DNA of 64,000 bases from Leptospiraceae bacterium. GTDB taxonomy: Bacteria; Spirochaetota; Leptospiria; Leptospirales; Leptospiraceae. Of this stretch, positions 9,546 to 17,912 are shown piece after piece. Made by a program: the position numbers and the translations under genes. The DNA is taken from NCBI GenBank assembly GCA_016711485.1, contig JADJSX010000034.1:166887-230886 (forward strand), in the 5' to 3' direction. Below the pieces are notes generated by a model, which saw nothing but the letters and a program-made list of their open reading frames with translations, did not search any database and was not told where the DNA came from. Positions within the stretch are counted from its first letter, which is position 1. The number at the start of each line of letters is the position of its first letter.

Positions 9546-9619
9546 TCATGTCGAAATATTTCAATTTCTTCGACATGAGCGAGTGGTCATGTCGAAATAT
9601 TTCGATTTCTTCGACATGA
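9546..9619. repeat. Two REP-like hairpins beside the RAYT gene
   Basis: TCATGTCGAAATATTTC followed by a 16-base complement ending TTCGACATGA occurs twice in tandem (9546-9578 and 9587-9619), differing at one base. Each folds into a stem of about 10 bp. Paired REP-like stems flanking a REP-associated tyrosine transposase are the expected REPIN arrangement. Confidence 0.7.
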
Positions 9620-9641
9620 CTACTGGTTTCTCTGCATCTAT

Positions 9642-10280
9642 TCATGCTGCCTCTTTTAATTCATCTTGATACCAATTACGAGGATTATTCCGAATGTAAT
9701 TTCTGACATTGTATAATTCTACCTCATCACGTATGATTCTATCGTGGAAAGATTTTTGCCACTGAAAATTTAATAACCCCGTTTTTCGGATTTTATTCGT
9801 GACCGCCGATTTGAATGATCCAACCATCGCCGGAATTCGTTCATTATTACGTTTTATTTCCGTCGTCATCGTCGTAACCGTAGGGTGCAGGCATGCCTGC
9901 ACCCTACGGTTACGGTTATTACGCGTTACGATTATTATGCCGTGAATATGATTTGGCATTATAACGAATTCATCTAAAATACAATCTGGATAATGATCTG
10001 GCAAACCGTTCCAACATTCCAACACGATTTTTCCGTATTCGTTTAATTTCATCGGATAAAATATTTCTGTTCGTCGTCCATCATCCCGTCGTAGGGAACA
10101 GGCATGCCTGTTCCCTACGACGGGGTTTTCGTTCCCAACGTCGACGTTATTGTCATCCGAATTATCAATTTCCCCGAAATAATGAATTCGATCCTTCGTA
10201 ACGGCGGTTACGAAATAATAACCTTCGGTCGAATAATCCCAATTTGCCCAACGTGGTGATTTACGATTTTTCATTTGCAT
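9642..10280 (-). CDS. REP-associated tyrosine transposase (RAYT, Y1/HUH family)
   Basis: The product of 212 aa shows the HUH motif in FVIMPNHIHGIIIV (His111, His113) and the nucleophile helix in YNVRNYIRNNPRNW (Tyr190 or Tyr195), with the start region SPRWANWDYSTEGYYFVT typical of these proteins. RAYTs cut and join single-stranded REP hairpins. Two such hairpins lie just downstream. Two perfect palindromes (9873-9914 and 10085-10124) lie inside the coding sequence and add the segments NRRVQACLHPTV and VVGNRHACSLRRD without breaking the frame. The gene sits between res and mod of a type III restriction system, in the same orientation, so it probably inserted there. Confidence 0.85.
   Translation of the reverse strand: MQMKNRKSPRWANWDYSTEGYYFVTAVTKDRIHYFGEIDNSDDNNVDVGNENPVVGNRHACSLRRDDGRRTEIFYPMKLNEYGKIVLECWNGLPDHYPDCILDEFVIMPNHIHGIIIVTRNNRNRRVQACLHPTVTTMTTEIKRNNERIPAMVGSFKSAVTNKIRKTGLLNFQWQKSFHDRIIRDEVELYNVRNYIRNNPRNWYQDELKEAA
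9873..9914. repeat. Perfect 42-bp palindrome inside the RAYT gene
   Basis: The half-site runs from CGTAACCGTAGGG to the centre GCATGC and is perfectly mirrored. It is translated in frame as part of the RAYT protein. It shares GTAGGG..CAGG/CCTG..CCCTAC with the palindromes at 10085 and 11013. Confidence 0.85.
10085..10124. repeat. Perfect 40-bp palindrome inside the RAYT gene
   Basis: The half-site CCCGTCGTAGGGAACAGGCA is mirrored exactly around GCATGC. It lies in a poorly conserved loop region of the RAYT and is read through in frame. It belongs to the same family as the 9873 palindrome but is read in a different frame. Confidence 0.85.
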
Positions 10281-10286
10281 TCTCCT

Positions 10287-11331
10287 CTAAATCGTAACCT
10301 CAAGCGACTCACTGAGCAAATCCGTAATCTTAACTCGAATGGTTCCTTTATTGGCAGGAACAGGATAAACACCTTTTACAAGTTCATCGCCTTCAGGAAC
10401 ATCGACGACCTGAGGCTCGAATACTGCTCCATCATAATTAAAATCAATCATAACAGACTCGACAAGCTCTTTCCAATTTTCTACATTCTCTTTCATGATG
10501 GATAGTTTTTGTAGAAGATTCATAGGATAAAATTGACGAATCAGTAGTTTATTATTTTCAATCGTAATCTCAGCTTCGGAATCTCGTTTGAATTCCAAGT
10601 TCGCCTTGTCACGCAGAATATCGACTACCTCCACATCAAGCGTAAACCCAGAATTCTTAACTTGTTCTTTGAGATAGGCACCCAAATCCGGTTCATGTCC
10701 CATACAAACCAATTGAATCGACTCTACTGGTTTACCAGGATTTGCCGTATTTAACTTTTCAAATTCTTTGTAATTAAATCCGGTAATGAGTTCATTCAAA
10801 TCCACACGAGTAGCAATCCGGTTAATTGGCATTATCTTCACCTTATTCCCGTCCTTCTCTCCATCATAAACATTATTCCCCGGCAACGGTTGAATTTCTA
10901 ACGCACGTAGTAAAATGTCCTTTGCCTCAATTGGATTACGAAATACGTCGTAATGATTTACGTTGTAAATTTGAAATCCGGTGTAATATTTCGATGGGAC
11001 GGGATCCCCCGCCGTAGGGACAGGTCTAAGACCTGTCCCTACGTTGTCCGACGAATTTCCCGTATTAACGGTATCCGGTATATCCGACGAAATCCCCATC
11101 GGCAATTCCGGATTATCCGTCCGTAACGATTCCGCAACGCCTAACAGCCGTTTTGTGGTCGTCTGAATCGCACCCAAATTAATATCCGCACCAATAAACC
11201 GCCGTCCCAATTTCATGGCAACCGCTTGCGTCGTTCCACTTCCCATGAAACAATCAAAGACTAGATCGCCTGGGTTGGAGGATGCTTTGATTATCCGCTC
11301 TAGAAGTGCTTCGGGCTTTTGTGTTGGGTAT
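10287..11331 (-). pseudogene. Type III modification methylase (mod), C-terminal remnant
   Basis: Frame-open sequence from about 11331 to the stop at 10287 encodes the C-terminal half of a beta-class DNA methyltransferase: EYPTQKPEALLERII, then FDCFMGSGTTQAVAMKLGRR (AdoMet-binding motif) and GRRFIGADIN, followed by the Mod C-terminal domain. It is preceded by an in-frame TAA and lacks the catalytic DPPF part, which lies on a separate fragment at 11759-12241. A palindrome at 11013-11043 is inserted in frame (VGTGLRPVPT). The piece alone could not methylate DNA. Confidence 0.8.
11013..11043. repeat. 31-bp palindrome inside the mod remnant
   Basis: Arms CGTAGGGACAGGTCT and AGACCTGTCCCTACG flank a single central base. 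The core is shared with the two palindromes inside the RAYT gene about 1 kb away, so the same type of element entered two genes here. Confidence 0.8.
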
Positions 11332-11758
11332 TCTTATGTTCATTTGCTTGCGAATTTATTTAATATCAGTCCAAAAATTATCAATTAGAATCCTTTACCT
11401 TCATCTAAATAATTTTTAATCGAGGCCTTCTTTTGGATTGTCAGGAATCTGCTCTCTATCATCTTTCATCTAATAACTTTACCGCCATCCTTTCTTGTGA
11501 ATACGATCCAATATTATCCCAAAAGTAATACCCTCTTTCATCTTTTAAAGTAAATCTTTTCTTATATTCTTCAGAATTGTTTGATAATTTGGGATTATAA
11601 TCAAGATTTAATTATAATAGATTTGTTTTATATAATAATTGATAACCATGAATTTGCCATGCTTATTCTATTTCCAGAACATTTTGCCATATAATTTCAT
11701 TAAAAAATTATGAAGTCCAAATATTTCATCCAATATAATCTTAAATAATGGCTCTTAT
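11332..11758 (-). pseudogene. Decayed central part of mod
   Basis: No frame is open across this stretch, but pieces of methylase-like protein can be read in different frames on the minus strand. Examples are LDEIFG-like and NEIIWQNV-like sequence near 11680-11735 and RFTLKDERGYYFWDNIGSYS near 11490-11560. This shows multiple indels and stops, not a foreign insertion. Confidence 0.6.
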
Positions 11759-12241
11759 TTAATCACAATGTAAATAAATACTTCCCGTATCACTCAGCAA
11801 TTCCCGCATTAAAATCAATCGTTCATACATGAATTGCAGATACTCGTCATTAGACCAAATATCAGTATATTGTTTTTCTTCGAAGGCTGTGCTGTCGTTG
11901 GTGACTTGTTTTCCTTTGAGTTGGATTTTCTTTTTATAATCCGCTTTGCTATCAAACGGTGGATCTATATAAATCAAATCCACCTTGCCCCGATACTTTT
12001 TCAAGAGATGACTCATCACCTGTAAATTATCTCCCCAAAATATCTGGTTCATCCATCCATCTACTTCTTCTCCAAACTGCTCCTTGAGCTGTGCCGGATA
12101 AAACTGTGTTGAGTAAAACGGGCGTTTGCCTTTCCAATGTAGCATCGGATAACCTTTAATAGGCTCAAATTCGTATTCTTCTACGGAAGGGATGTCGGTT
12201 TTTAGGTTTAGGGTTGGGTTGGTTTTTTGTTTTTGTGGCAT
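11759..12241 (-). pseudogene. Type III modification methylase (mod), N-terminal remnant
   Basis: The product of 160 aa contains the catalytic motif IV as YIDPPFDS (DPPF at 93-96), preceded by QIFWGDNLQVMSHLLKKY, a typical beta-class arrangement where DPPY/F comes before the AdoMet motif. It stops right after GSIYLHCD, where family members continue with the rest of the target-recognition region. It overlaps no other gene and is 5 bp downstream of a small antitoxin-like gene. With the C-terminal remnant it makes up one dead mod gene. Confidence 0.8.
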
Positions 12242-12246
12242 GTGGG

Positions 12247-12462
12247 TTATCTTTTAGCTCGTTTTCTCTTTACTTCTTTTACTATACTCATTATTTCAGA
12301 TTCGGAAATTTTAGCTTTTTTATTTGAATTTCTTATCTTTTGAATTCGAGTTTGTAGTGTAATTTTGTTCAGATATTTTGATAATTCATTCTTCTCATCC
12401 AAATTAAGCTGATCAATAATCGTCTTTACTTGTCTCACATCTATTTGTATTGTAGCTGGCAT
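12247..12462 (-). CDS. Small antitoxin-like protein
   Basis: The product of 71 aa is predicted helical and charged, with a short N-terminal strand TIQIDVRQVKTIIDQL, then LDEKNELSKYL and a basic C-terminus. This resembles small antitoxins of PIN-type toxin-antitoxin pairs (helix, then KxxL.KYL segment), but I do not recognise a specific family. A PIN toxin lies 260 bp upstream with its own apparent partner, so this may be an orphan or second antitoxin. AGGAG is found upstream of the ATG. Confidence 0.55.
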   Translation of the reverse strand: MPATIQIDVRQVKTIIDQLNLDEKNELSKYLNKITLQTRIQKIRNSNKKAKISESEIMSIVKEVKRKRAKR

Positions 12463-12507
12463 ATATTTTCTCCTTTTAATTCTAACTCTTTGTCGGAAAT
12501 CAATGCC

Positions 12508-12726
12508 TTAAATGTTTCCCTTTATTTTTCTAAAATCAATCGCAAACTTTTTCGCGTCTTTGATAATATCTTCGATTGTCATATCCTCAAAAAGATTCTG
12601 CCTCCATTCGGTGTAATCAAATTTTTCTCGATTGATAATGGATATGAATTTTTCAGCTTCTATAATATCCATGTATTTGAATAAAACCTGAAATCCTAAA
12701 GATCGAATTTCTGTATCTGTTCTCAT
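12508..12726 (-). CDS. Small protein paired with PIN toxin (likely antitoxin)
   Basis: The product of 72 aa is acidic to neutral and helical, without a recognised DNA-binding fold. Its ATG overlaps the stop of the PIN gene by four bases (12723-12726), the arrangement of toxin-antitoxin operons. The role as antitoxin is inferred from position only. Confidence 0.6.
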   Translation of the reverse strand: MRTDTEIRSLGFQVLFKYMDIIEAEKFISIINREKFDYTEWRQNLFEDMTIEDIIKDAKKFAIDFRKIKGNI

Positions 12727-13163
12727 TTGGTTTCTCCTATTTGAATGATAAAATCTACTGGATTTAAAATAGAAATTTCCGAGATTTGGTTTTTCTTATT
12801 TAAAATTCCTTTATCTGTAGTGATGAAATAATCTGATTCAGTTTCAATCGCACAGGCAAGATGAATCGAATCTTTTTTTCCTATTCCAATTGACTGAAAC
12901 TTTTTCGAGATTTTTTCAGTCTCTTCTGTGCCAATAAAGTAAATCTTAGAATACTTCTCGAAATTGTAAATTTCATTTTGCTTTTGTCCATCTATATTCT
13001 TTGAATTTTCGTAATCTAGTAGAAATGACCAGACTAATTCAATCAAACCATTTTTCACTTTCTCTTGAATCTCCAGTTTTGCTTCACTCTCAATTCTAAT
13101 CTTAAACTGACTTTGGTCGTCGTAAGGTCTATTAAAACAACAATTATCTAGGTAAATACGCAT
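12723..13163 (-). CDS. PIN-domain ribonuclease (VapC-like toxin)
   Basis: The product of 146 aa begins with MRIYLDNCCFNRPYDD, the first PIN acidic motif (Asp6). The second conserved block KDSIHLACAIETESDYFITTD holds the later acidic residues. Length and order match the PIN family of Mg-dependent RNases, which are usually toxins. It is followed by a four-base-overlapping small gene. Together with the restriction genes and helicase it lies in a defence-like cluster. Confidence 0.75.
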   Translation of the reverse strand: MRIYLDNCCFNRPYDDQSQFKIRIESEAKLEIQEKVKNGLIELVWSFLLDYENSKNIDGQKQNEIYNFEKYSKIYFIGTEETEKISKKFQSIGIGKKDSIHLACAIETESDYFITTDKGILNKKNQISEISILNPVDFIIQIGETK

Positions 13164-13175
13164 TAGACTCTCCTT

Positions 13176-16097
13176 TTATTTACTATACTGCCTAGGATTA
13201 CAATGATACCGCATATCGCAATCGCCGCATTGTTTTTCTGATTTTAAAATATGTTTCATATCAAAATCTTTCGATTCGATTTTATGAACGACTTCTTCGA
13301 AGCTGTCTATGGTAACTTGCACATTATCCTTATTAGCCGGAAATGTGATATAAGGACTACCGTCTTCTACTTTGGGATAGTAGAGATGAATTTTATTTAC
13401 TTTGGAGCCGGTGCGCTCTTCGACTAGGTGTGCATATACTTCTAGTTGTCTTCGATATTGGTTGAGTTTGCGTTTTTCGATTGGGTCGGTGGAGTTTACA
13501 TCTGGTTTGTCGCCAGATTTGAAGTCGATTAATTCAACGGTGTCATTTTCACCTTTGATAAGATCAATGGAGCCTTTTAGAATATAGTCCTCTTTGACTA
13601 AGGATACATCTACTTCTGCTTCCTTAATCCTATCCCACTGGTGGCTATTTCTATCTCGATAGCGGAGGACTTGTTTTAAGAGAGAGGCAATTTGTCCTTG
13701 GTGAAGATAGCTTCTTTGTTGTTTGGATAATAGGAAGTAATTGGTATTAAACCAATTTGTGATCGTTGTATCGGTAAGTGTTTGTTCTTCTTTTCGTAAA
13801 ACTGCTTTGTGAATGTCTTCGATGGTTTGGTGTAAGAGGCTACCGGCTAACACGCCCCCCGTTCTTACTTCTACAAATTCTAGCTCTTTGTAAAACTTAT
13901 ACTGCAAAGGACAATTCTCATATAATAAAATATGCGAAGTAAAGGAAAATTGGTGTTTGACGTTGACTGGTTTTACTTTTTCTAAAGTAAGTTTTGTGGA
14001 ATCAAAACTTTCATCCTTCCAATCGACTAAGTTTTTGTAAACGGACTCAAAGTATTTCGATGGGCTTTTTCCCTTTCCTTCTACTTCTCTTGCGGTTAAT
14101 ACGAGTAAGTTCTGGGGACGAGAAAAAGCAGTGTAATACAATCTCCAGAAATCGTAGAACTTTATTTTTTCAATTGGCTCGAATGCAGGTTTTAGATAAA
14201 ATTCATTTTGTAAAATTTCTTCTATCTCATCGTATTGTTTCATCGGAACAGAATTTAAAGAGCCTACAAATACAATCGGAAATTCAAGTCCTTTGGATTG
14301 ATGAATCGTCATAAACGAAACACAACCCGACGGCGCATACTCGTCAAAATCCTCATACTCTTCAAGTCCACCATCTAGGATAAAACGTAAGTAGGTATTA
14401 AAAAAATCCTGTAAGGTCTTTTGGATATTCTTTTTGGTAAATACCGTTACATTATAAATGTATTCAAACTTAAAAAACAATTTAGAAAGAATCGCAATAT
14501 TATAGGCAGAGCGAAGATTTACTTTATTGGCTTTTAAGTCTACGTTCAAATATTCTCCAAACATTTGATATTCTAAGAGTTGATAGAGAAGAGCGGCAAA
14601 TGCATAGTTTGTGTTCTCTTCCATCCGAAGATGTTCTTTCGCTCTTTTTTGCACCCAAGTTATTAAAGCTTTATTTTTTTCTGGTTCTCGTCTTAGCTCT
14701 TCTGCAAATACTTTTTTCCATTCTTCATAGGTTTCCCAAATTTCTAACTTAGCAGTTTCATTCCATTTTAAATCCTCAAATAGATTTGGAAAAATAAAGA
14801 TGATTGCCCCAAGTAAAAGCTGAATTTCTTTTCTCTGAAAAAACAAAGCAGACCGAGGGGAAAATATCTGTATGTCTTTTGCTTCTAAGTAATTAGCGAG
14901 TCCAATGATGTTTTCATTTTTCACGGATCTAAATAAAAATGCAATTTGGTTTCTATCGGTTACTACTTGTTTACTTTCTAAGTCAGAAATGAATTGATAG
15001 ACTTCTTCATAATAATCTTCCCAAGTCCCACTCTTTCCAAGTTTGATAACGGAGGGGTTATCTATAAAATCTTCTTCGCGCGGTTGGATTGTTTTATCAT
15101 AACGAAACGTTATTCCATTTTCTGACCATTCATTTAAACTCATCCAATGATTGTAAAAATGAATGATGTCAGGATGAGAGCGAAAGTTTGTGACAAGTGT
15201 TACCTGTTTGCATTTTCCAGGTAAAAAGTTTTTTGGAAATTCTAAAATATTTCGAATCGTAGCTCCCCGAAAACGATACAAGCCCTGGTCGTCATCTCCA
15301 ACTACACAGATATTTTGGTGAGCACTCGCGAGTAAGAATAAAATCTTTTCTTGGATTGTATTTGTGTCCTGGTATTCATCTACCATTATGTATTTTATTT
15401 TTTCTTGCAAGCTTTGTAAAATCGGGGGATTTAATTCTAAAAGTAAAAGTGTTTCTGTTTGAATGGTAGAAAAATCAAGTGCATTCTCTTCTACTAATTG
15501 AGCTGAATAGATTTTATAAAACTCAGCAATTAATTTCATTGCAGGATAATTCGAATTAGCCAGTTTTTCTAAGTCTAAACATTCTTCTCCAACTTTGGCT
15601 AAATAATAAACCAAGGATTCCACTTTATCCCATCTCGAAAGAGTTTGCTTCCCCAATAAAACTTCTGAGCCTTCTACTTTTAAATAAGGATTTAGATTTC
15701 GAAACAAAAAGTATTTTTGATCGAAGTCATCTAGTAGCCGGTAATTTCTTTTGAGTCGCGTATACTCTCGGTTTTCCTCTAAGATTCGTAAGAATATCGA
15801 ATGAAGTGTTCCAATATACATTTCATTCAAATTTACTTTGAGTCCTGCCTCTAAAAGACGATTTGAAACTCTAGTGATTAATTCCTTAGCCGCTTTTTCA
15901 GTAAAAGTAGCAACCATGATAGATTCAGATGGAACACCTTTATACACTAAGTATAAAATCCGCTCTACAAGAGTTCTTGTCTTGCCAGAGCCAGGTCCGG
16001 CGATAATCAAGACTGGACCTTCGGTAGTCTGGATTGCTTCTATCTTAGCAGGATCAAGATCATGGAAATGGATTTTATCATTCGGTAGTTCAGACAT
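13176..16097 (-). CDS. UvrD/PcrA-type helicase fused to Fe-S PD-(D/E)XK nuclease
   Basis: From the ATG at 16097 the product is 973 aa (a TTG at 16151 would add 18). It has Walker A AGPGSGKT (about 33-40), motif II VDEYQDT (239-245), DDDQGLYRFRGA and the UvrD C-terminal helicase block with TIHQSKGLEFP. The C-terminal 200 residues carry an AddB/RecB-like nuclease: GSIDLI..IDFKSGDKPD, flanked by an NCPLQYKF cysteine and the cluster CGDCDMRYHC, which would bind a 4Fe-4S cluster. Such enzymes unwind and cut DNA in repair or in defence. It lies upstream of PIN, mod and res genes on the same strand, 13 bp from the PIN gene, suggesting one transcription unit. Confidence 0.8.
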   Translation of the reverse strand: MSELPNDKIHFHDLDPAKIEAIQTTEGPVLIIAGPGSGKTRTLVERILYLVYKGVPSESIMVATFTEKAAKELITRVSNRLLEAGLKVNLNEMYIGTLHSIFLRILEENREYTRLKRNYRLLDDFDQKYFLFRNLNPYLKVEGSEVLLGKQTLSRWDKVESLVYYLAKVGEECLDLEKLANSNYPAMKLIAEFYKIYSAQLVEENALDFSTIQTETLLLLELNPPILQSLQEKIKYIMVDEYQDTNTIQEKILFLLASAHQNICVVGDDDQGLYRFRGATIRNILEFPKNFLPGKCKQVTLVTNFRSHPDIIHFYNHWMSLNEWSENGITFRYDKTIQPREEDFIDNPSVIKLGKSGTWEDYYEEVYQFISDLESKQVVTDRNQIAFLFRSVKNENIIGLANYLEAKDIQIFSPRSALFFQRKEIQLLLGAIIFIFPNLFEDLKWNETAKLEIWETYEEWKKVFAEELRREPEKNKALITWVQKRAKEHLRMEENTNYAFAALLYQLLEYQMFGEYLNVDLKANKVNLRSAYNIAILSKLFFKFEYIYNVTVFTKKNIQKTLQDFFNTYLRFILDGGLEEYEDFDEYAPSGCVSFMTIHQSKGLEFPIVFVGSLNSVPMKQYDEIEEILQNEFYLKPAFEPIEKIKFYDFWRLYYTAFSRPQNLLVLTAREVEGKGKSPSKYFESVYKNLVDWKDESFDSTKLTLEKVKPVNVKHQFSFTSHILLYENCPLQYKFYKELEFVEVRTGGVLAGSLLHQTIEDIHKAVLRKEEQTLTDTTITNWFNTNYFLLSKQQRSYLHQGQIASLLKQVLRYRDRNSHQWDRIKEAEVDVSLVKEDYILKGSIDLIKGENDTVELIDFKSGDKPDVNSTDPIEKRKLNQYRRQLEVYAHLVEERTGSKVNKIHLYYPKVEDGSPYITFPANKDNVQVTIDSFEEVVHKIESKDFDMKHILKSEKQCGDCDMRYHCNPRQYSK

Positions 16098-16151
16098 TCG
16101 AGGTAAACCAGAGGTTGAGATAGACGATTCATATACAAGGAAATAAGACAA

Positions 16152-17121
16152 GAAAAATAAATTTACTTTAAATTAATATGAAAATAAACTATTACTTTGA
16201 TTTGCTATCTCTAACAAATATGAAAACCAAATCCTCGAATTTACTTTGCATCATTACGAGTTGGATAGAAATATTTTATTCAAAGTCGAAACCTCGGAGC
16301 TTCGTGTTTTGCTTCATGAAAATTATCCAAATGATACAACGTCTAAAACTTGTTATATTGAACTTTTAGAAATAGGTAAAGTTTTAGGAGTAGCGAATCA
16401 TCACTATAGTAAATGCCAAAATAAATTGCATATTTGTAAATCGAAAATGCTGCATTTGCTTCTACCAAACGCTTTTTCTAAAAAATCAATTGGGTAATTA
16501 CTGTTAGCGTTTGGTATATATACCGTCACCGGAATTTGGCGCAATGATGAAAGAATGTAAATTAGGACTTAATCTTGTCTATGGAAAGAAAGTAGAGGAT
16601 AATAAGTATTTTCTTTCTCTCAAAGGTTCTGAGACTATTCTTTGTTGTGTGCTGAGTAATCTGAGTAAGTTTACGTTTCAGCTCGTGTAGGTAATCCCCT
16701 GTATCCCCTTTACGAAAGGGGATTTTGCTTTAAGGATTGCTTTTTCTTATTTCGTATATCTATATTCCTAAAAATTCCTACAACTCCAAAACCCCCTTTC
16801 TTTTCCTCCCTTTCGCTTGACGCTCACCAACGCCTTCGCCGGGGACTAAGGGGGATTAAACGCAAATACTATCAAGCACATAATAACACGAAACCTCATT
16901 TGATCGAAGGATACATCCGTACAGTATTATTTTGTGGTTGGGAAATTTAGAATACAGGTAAGCCATATCTTTCAAATTAAGCTTTTATAGCATACCCTAA
17001 ATTTTACTTGAGTTATCCGTTATTTTTTACATAACCACTGAAAATACTATAGACACCATAAGTAATATTCAGCCAATGTTAGTTGTATGGCATTGTTTGA
17101 TATGTCAACAGGAGATAAAAA
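16152..17121. other. Gene-poor region with decayed fragments and a terminator
   Basis: No convincing gene is visible. A plus-strand frame around 16200-16497 (HHYELDRNILFKVETSELRV) and a 48-residue frame ending at 16690 look like leftovers. TACCAAACGC / GCGTTTGGTA (16463-16516) form an inverted repeat. ATCCCCTTT/AAAGGGGAT (16703-16723) followed by TTTT is a terminator-like stem. The region ends upstream of the first integron-type cassette. Confidence 0.45.
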
Positions 17122-17751
17122 ATGGAAAGAAAAATTAAGACATTTACGATATTGCTACTTTTAGTGAGCGTAAACTGCCTCACAGTCAGGGAAAAGGAAT
17201 ATAAAAAAGAGAAGTTATCAACATTGTCTGACGGTGCTAAAATGGAAATAGTCATAGTTCCAACAAGAATTCTCGTAAAAGGATTTTCTGATGAAGCTAT
17301 AAATTTGCCTGCACAAGAACTTGATGGATTCTATAATGCAGTTGAGAGTCAATTTATTTCTTGTGAATGCTTTAGAGAAGTTTCCGTAGTCAAACCTGAA
17401 AAAGTAAATATGGAAAATAATTTACAGAAACATAAAATCGAGATAAATTTACACGTAGTAACTTTGTCAAAAGCGGCTATAGCAGGGCGATCATTCTTAA
17501 CCGGTATTACTTTTTGGTTAATCCCTTCTTGGTATCCTTATGAAATAACATTAAAGGCGACAGTTATGAATGGCAAAACTGAATTAAAGAAATATACATA
17601 TAGCAATTCATTGACTACATATTTTCATTTGTTTCTATTTCCATTTTTCTATACCTTTGATTGGACCGATCCTCTTCCGATGATTTCAGATTTAGTTAAA
17701 CAACTAATTTTTGATATAAAAAAGGATAGGATAATTCCAGACTATAAATGA
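17122..17751 (+). CDS. Putative lipoprotein carried on an integron-type cassette
   Basis: The product of 209 aa has a signal sequence and lipobox LLLLVSVNC (Cys about 19). The middle holds a hydrophobic stretch around SFLTGITFWLIPSWYP and a second near LFLFPFFYTF, so part of it may sit in or at the membrane. AGGAG lies 8 bases before the ATG. It is followed 24 bp later by a clear attC-like site, which marks it as the cargo of a gene cassette. No family recognised. Confidence 0.7.
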   Translation: MERKIKTFTILLLLVSVNCLTVREKEYKKEKLSTLSDGAKMEIVIVPTRILVKGFSDEAINLPAQELDGFYNAVESQFISCECFREVSVVKPEKVNMENNLQKHKIEINLHVVTLSKAAIAGRSFLTGITFWLIPSWYPYEITLKATVMNGKTELKKYTYSNSLTTYFHLFLFPFFYTFDWTDPLPMISDLVKQLIFDIKKDRIIPDYK

Positions 17752-17774
17752 AATTATTGTAGTTGTGCGAAACA

Positions 17775-17866
17775 CCGTCTAACAGTCTAGGTTTCTATCT
17801 TAACTATGTGTGCTGCGACAAAGAGGCAAATACTCGTAAGCCATTTAAAATGAAAAAGTTAGACGG
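17775..17866 (+). repeat. attC recombination site (integron cassette end)
   Basis: CCGTCTAAC at 17775-17783 and GTTAGACGG at 17858-17866 are perfect complements and match the R''/R' consensus RYYYAAC...GTTRRRY. The 92-bp length and imperfectly pairing interior are typical of attC. It lies between the stop of one cassette gene and the start of the next. Confidence 0.75.
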
Positions 17867-17912
17867 TTTCATCGTTATTAAAAGCAAATATGAACAAAAG
17901 AAAGGTGAATAA

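Noticed and set aside
16246..16497. Possible gene of 83 codons starting at TTG
   Set aside because: No ribosome site, no recognised pattern, ends in an inverted repeat; treated as a decayed fragment.
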